64,000 bases of DNA, taken from contig NZ_JAHWYN010000008.1 in assembly GCF_019351435.1 (NCBI RefSeq), positions 191,851 to 255,850 on the forward strand. The letters run 5' to 3'. The stretch's first letter is position 1; each line of letters begins with the position of its first letter. The stretch comes from Flavobacterium taihuense. GTDB taxonomy: Bacteria > Bacteroidota > Bacteroidia > Flavobacteriales > Flavobacteriaceae. The translations under genes and the position numbers were made by a program. The notes under the pieces are model-generated. The model made no database searches and was not told where the DNA came from. It saw only the letters and a program-made list of their open reading frames with translations. Positions 61,210 through 64,000 of this stretch are shown here, piece by piece.

Positions 61210-61794
61210 ATGAATAAGTTACAGGAATTAAAAAAACATTTAAAACGAGGAAAAGTATACCGCAGGGCTGATTTGTCTAAATGGTCCAAATCGGTTGACC
61301 GCCATCTTGAAGAGCTTGTAAAGGACGGCACTTTGCAAAAGCTTTCACAGGGACTTTACTTTTATCCTGAGTTAACCGTTTTTGGTGAAACACCTCCCGA
61401 AGAGGAAGTACTAGTGCGCTCATTTCTCAAAGACAAGCGCTTTTTGGTTACTTCCTTAAATGCTTATAATGCATTGGGTGTAGGTACCACACAACTCTAC
61501 AACCGTAAAACCGTTTATAACCACAAACGCCATGGTGATTTCAATCTCGGTGGAAAAATATTTTCTTTTAGGGTAAAACCACATTTTCCACTTAAGACCA
61601 CACCCGAATTTCTGTTGGTAGACCTGCTCAACAATTTGGATCAGCTCGCGGAAGATTCAAAAGTAGTACTCGAAAAAGTACGGTTCAAGGCTACTACCAT
61701 GGATACTAAAAAACTGAGATATTCGCTCAGGGAATACGGGAACGCCAAAACAAAAAGACTGTTAGAACCATTTATAGCAGTCCAGCATGCCTGA
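61210..61794 (+). CDS. AbiEi-like antitoxin (DUF6088 family)
   Basis: 194 residues. N-terminal winged helix (LKKHLKRGKVYRRADLSKWSKSVDRHLEELVKDGTLQKLSQGLYFYP) and C-terminal antitoxin domain. Such proteins neutralise AbiEii and repress the operon. The toxin gene overlaps its end by 8 nt. A promoter with an overlapping inverted repeat stands directly upstream, fitting auto-repression. Confidence 0.8.
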   Translation: MNKLQELKKHLKRGKVYRRADLSKWSKSVDRHLEELVKDGTLQKLSQGLYFYPELTVFGETPPEEEVLVRSFLKDKRFLVTSLNAYNALGVGTTQLYNRKTVYNHKRHGDFNLGGKIFSFRVKPHFPLKTTPEFLLVDLLNNLDQLAEDSKVVLEKVRFKATTMDTKKLRYSLREYGNAKTKRLLEPFIAVQHA

Positions 61795-62737
61795 TTACCT
61801 TCATAACCATAAAGATTTCGCTGCATTGCTGCGAATTGTAGGTAAGGACTTGGGCATTGAACCTGGTCTTATCGAAAAAGATTATTGGATAATGCACACC
61901 CTATATGGTCTAAAAAAACAGGGGTATGAGTTCGAACTCAAAGGGGGCACCTCCCTCTCCAAAGGCTACGAAATAATTCAACGCTTTTCCGAAGATATCG
62001 ACATCCATATAAAACCTCCTACAGAAATGGGTATAAACGAGAATCCAAAAAAAGAGAAGGAACCAAACATCAAAGCTAAAAAACACTTTTATGATTGGCT
62101 GGCAGCTGACATAAAAATAGATGGGATTGTCGCTGTAAAAAGAGACACTGCTTTTGACGATACCAGATATTATCGCAGTGGTGGTATCAGGTTGTATTAT
62201 GATGATATATCGGAAGGAATAGATGGTGTCAAGGAGGGAATTTTACTTGAGGCAGGTTTTGATACAGTAACTCCCAACAATAGTCTCACTATTTCTTCAT
62301 GGGCTTACAATAAAGCTGTTCAGCAAGAGGTCGATATAATTGACAATCGGGCAAAAGAGATTGCATGTTACCATCCTGGTTATACTTTTGTAGAAAAATT
62401 ACAAACGATAGCTACTAAATTCAGACAGGAACAGGAAACTGGCGAAGAACGTCAAAACTTAATGCGCCAATATTATGACGTATATAGCCTATTAGGAAAT
62501 AAGCAGGTTCAGACCTTCATTGGTACAGAAGAATACCAAATACACAAAAGGGCTAGGTTTCCCAAAACAGATTACAATATTCCTATTGCAGAAAATGAGG
62601 CATTCCTACTAACTGATAAGGAACGTAGAAATCGTTTTAGACAACGATATGAAAAAACAGCAGCACTTTATTATAATGGCCAACCAGATTTTGACAAAAT
62701 AATTACTGAGATTGCCGAGTGGGTTGAAAAATTATAA
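61787..62737 (+). CDS. AbiEii/AbiGii family nucleotidyltransferase toxin
   Basis: 316 residues. The nucleotidyltransferase signature FELKGGTSLSKGYEIIQRFSEDIDIHI (GGTSLSK, then DID) lies near residues 52-78, with a Lys/Asp region further on (FVEKLQTIATKF, YYDVYSLL). AbiEii-type enzymes transfer nucleotides to cell targets such as tRNA and stop growth during phage infection. Overlaps the antitoxin gene by 8 nt, a type IV-like pair. No terminator is evident. Confidence 0.88.
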   Translation: MPDYLHNHKDFAALLRIVGKDLGIEPGLIEKDYWIMHTLYGLKKQGYEFELKGGTSLSKGYEIIQRFSEDIDIHIKPPTEMGINENPKKEKEPNIKAKKHFYDWLAADIKIDGIVAVKRDTAFDDTRYYRSGGIRLYYDDISEGIDGVKEGILLEAGFDTVTPNNSLTISSWAYNKAVQQEVDIIDNRAKEIACYHPGYTFVEKLQTIATKFRQEQETGEERQNLMRQYYDVYSLLGNKQVQTFIGTEEYQIHKRARFPKTDYNIPIAENEAFLLTDKERRNRFRQRYEKTAALYYNGQPDFDKIITEIAEWVEKL

Positions 62738-62936
62738 TAAAGCGCAAAAAAAAGCATAGTAATTCACATCTGAATTATAAATAGTTAACATTCAACTGTG
62801 CTATAGGATTCATTCACACAGCTAGCTTGAGAATTAAGTAAAACGAGCACTAGAGCAATGCGTTCTACTTCTACACAAGCCGAGTGTATACACTTTTATA
62901 CGCAATTACATATAATTTGCAATTTTTATTCTTTTT

Positions 62937-62954
62937 TATATGCAAAAACATATA
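62937..62954. promoter_or_regulatory. Inverted repeat before the HipB-like gene
   Basis: TATATG-N6-CATATA, immediately upstream of the ATG at 62957. Such sites are bound by HipB-type regulators. Confidence 0.45.
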
Positions 62955-62956
62955 AA

Positions 62957-63173
62957 ATGAATATAACAGCAGATTTTGTAATAAAGAGACGAAAAACAAG
63001 CTGGGCTTACACAAGTAGAATTTGCCATGAAATCTGGTGTAGCATTGACGGGTATCCGAAAAATTGAACAAGGTAAGGACAACTTAAGTTTATCTAAAGT
63101 AAATCAAGTATTGAAAATGTTCGGGCACGTTTTAGGTCCCATAAACGAAAAACAATTAGGCGATAAGCCATAG
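62957..63173 (+). pseudogene. HipB-like HTH gene, frameshifted
   Basis: The first 13 codons give MNITADFVIKRRK; the HTH (KQAGLTQVEFAMKSGVALTG, then IRKIEQGKDNLSLSKVNQVLKMFGHVLGP) continues in the +1 frame to a TAG at 63171-63173. One extra A in the A-run 62992-62996 breaks the frame. With four A instead of five, a normal HipB-type regulator of about 71 residues results. No hipA gene follows: only a hint of a HipA-like start is seen near 63188. Confidence 0.75.
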
Positions 63174-63633
63174 AACTTTAAATCTGCATTTTAAGAGAGT
63201 TTGATAGCGAAGAATATGAAATTGGCGTATTATGAAAATTACATTCAAAACTATCTCTATTTATTTATAACGCTCAATAATCCTATGAGAAATCGTTCCA
63301 ACATTGACCCCATCTACACAAACATTTCAAATGAAAAAAAACAGTAAATCCTAGCTTTAAATGGTTTTGACAAAAAAAAATGTCTTATAATCGCATTGTA
63401 ATGAAAAAATAAGTCTGATTTTACACAAGTTCAACAAGACTTTAATGGTTTTAATCAATTACTTATTGATAGAAATCACAATAAAACCTGCAGTTCAATC
63501 AAAAAGGTTTTAACAGACTTTGCCTCTCATTTTCATAAATTAAAATTAAAGTTTTATTGATAACTTTACAACCAAATAAATTTAATACGTCCAAGATTCT
63601 TAAAAACAAATAGTAAGTTACCAATTAATCAAA
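63174..63633. other. Gap without a recognisable gene
   Basis: All frames are interrupted. A 16-codon stretch from about 63188 (ILREFDSEEYEIGVL) faintly recalls the start of HipA and might be its remnant. Nothing else is supported. Confidence 0.3.
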
Positions 63634-63876
63634 ATGGAAAACATTCCAATAAGGTATATTCATGAAGGCCCAAAAGAACCAAACTTGTCTGGAAGTTTTA
63701 GCGTAAGAGACATTCAAAACTTGCTGTTGGAAAAAGATATGGTTCAAGAGCTACATAGACATGATTTTTACTATATACTGGTTCTAAAAAAAGGAAATGG
63801 TTATCATGAGATAGACTTTAAACAATATGAAGTTCGCAATCATACCATATTTCTGATGCGCCCGGGACAGGTATGG
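63634..63876 (+). pseudogene. AraC-family regulator, cut after the cupin half
   Basis: About 80 residues of an AraC N-terminal cupin domain: ELHRHDFYYILVLKKGNGYH, then NHTIFLMRPGQV. In intact members the sequence continues through the rest of the cupin and a C-terminal HTH pair. Here it ends a few residues after PGQV, where an IS21-like element end begins. The downstream half may lie beyond the element, outside this window. Confidence 0.75.
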
Positions 63877-64000
63877 AAAAACCGGTCAAATTGACCACCA
63901 CTTTCCAGTGTAAATTGACCACCAGTTCCGGAGCAAACTGACCACCACTTTCCAGTTCAAATTGACCACCTAATTTCGGGGTAAATTGATTATTAAAAAC
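63874..64000. mobile_element. Left end of an IS21-like insertion sequence
   Basis: From TGGAAAAACC at 63874 on, the 8-mer TGACCACC recurs at 63892, 63916, 63939 and 63963 (steps of 24, 23 and 24 nt), each preceded by AAAT or AAAC. Several terminal repeats of ~20-24 nt behind a 5'-TG end are typical of the IS21 family. The transposase genes would lie outside the window. Confidence 0.65.

Overview
The window reads as a low-GC chromosome segment from a Flavobacteriaceae member, most likely Flavobacterium or a close relative. The evidence is a SusC/SusD pair, a DUF6520 peptide, RteC and AraC-with-TPR regulators, and promoters of the Bacteroidetes TTTG-N19/20-TAnnTTTG type. I saw no rRNA, tRNA or CRISPR array.

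Layout. 1-8 kb is ordinary chromosome: the end of a propeller-like protein, a DUF6520 peptide, and a minus-strand SusC-SusD-S9 peptidase unit. 8-9 kb holds repeats, a 118-bp palindromic element and an XRE regulator. 9.3-19.9 kb is a type I restriction-modification (RM) operon on the minus strand. It carries cargo between its subunits: a HigA-like antitoxin, a DUF433/PIN pair, a Septu-like ATPase/HNH pair and a PLD-family protein. 20-31.9 kb has small secreted and membrane proteins, an orphan HsdR_N-type nuclease with a PLD/transmembrane protein and a VWA-like lipoprotein, an AbiF-type gene with a structured leader RNA, and a NarL-type two-component system. 32-39 kb looks like remains of an integrative element: RteC, a TPR-AraC regulator, HTH and DnaC-like genes, and many repeats. 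39-62.7 kb is a dense defence island: a YhcG-type nuclease, a second type I RM with an invertible hsdS and its own tyrosine recombinase, RhuM, a second Septu-like pair with an OLD nuclease, McrBC, a metallophosphoesterase, and AbiEi/AbiEii. The window ends with a frameshifted HipB-like gene and an AraC gene cut by the end of an IS21-like element.

Two patterns stand out. First, six promoters between 20.0 and 29.3 kb share one architecture: the palindrome TTACGG-N4-CCGTAA, then exactly 21 nt, then a TAnnTTTG-like -7 box, each facing the next gene. I found no copy elsewhere in the window. This implies one activator controlling the type I RM/Septu operon, the nuclease-PLD-VWA operon and several small genes. 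Second, the hsdM/hsdS region of both RM operons has acted as a landing site for cargo. The second operon shows this directly: a duplicated hsdM 3' end flanks rhuM, and degraded hsdS tails precede the next inserted genes. Four copies of a short site in inverted and direct orientation, with a recombinase gene between them, indicate that this RM system changes its DNA specificity by DNA inversion.
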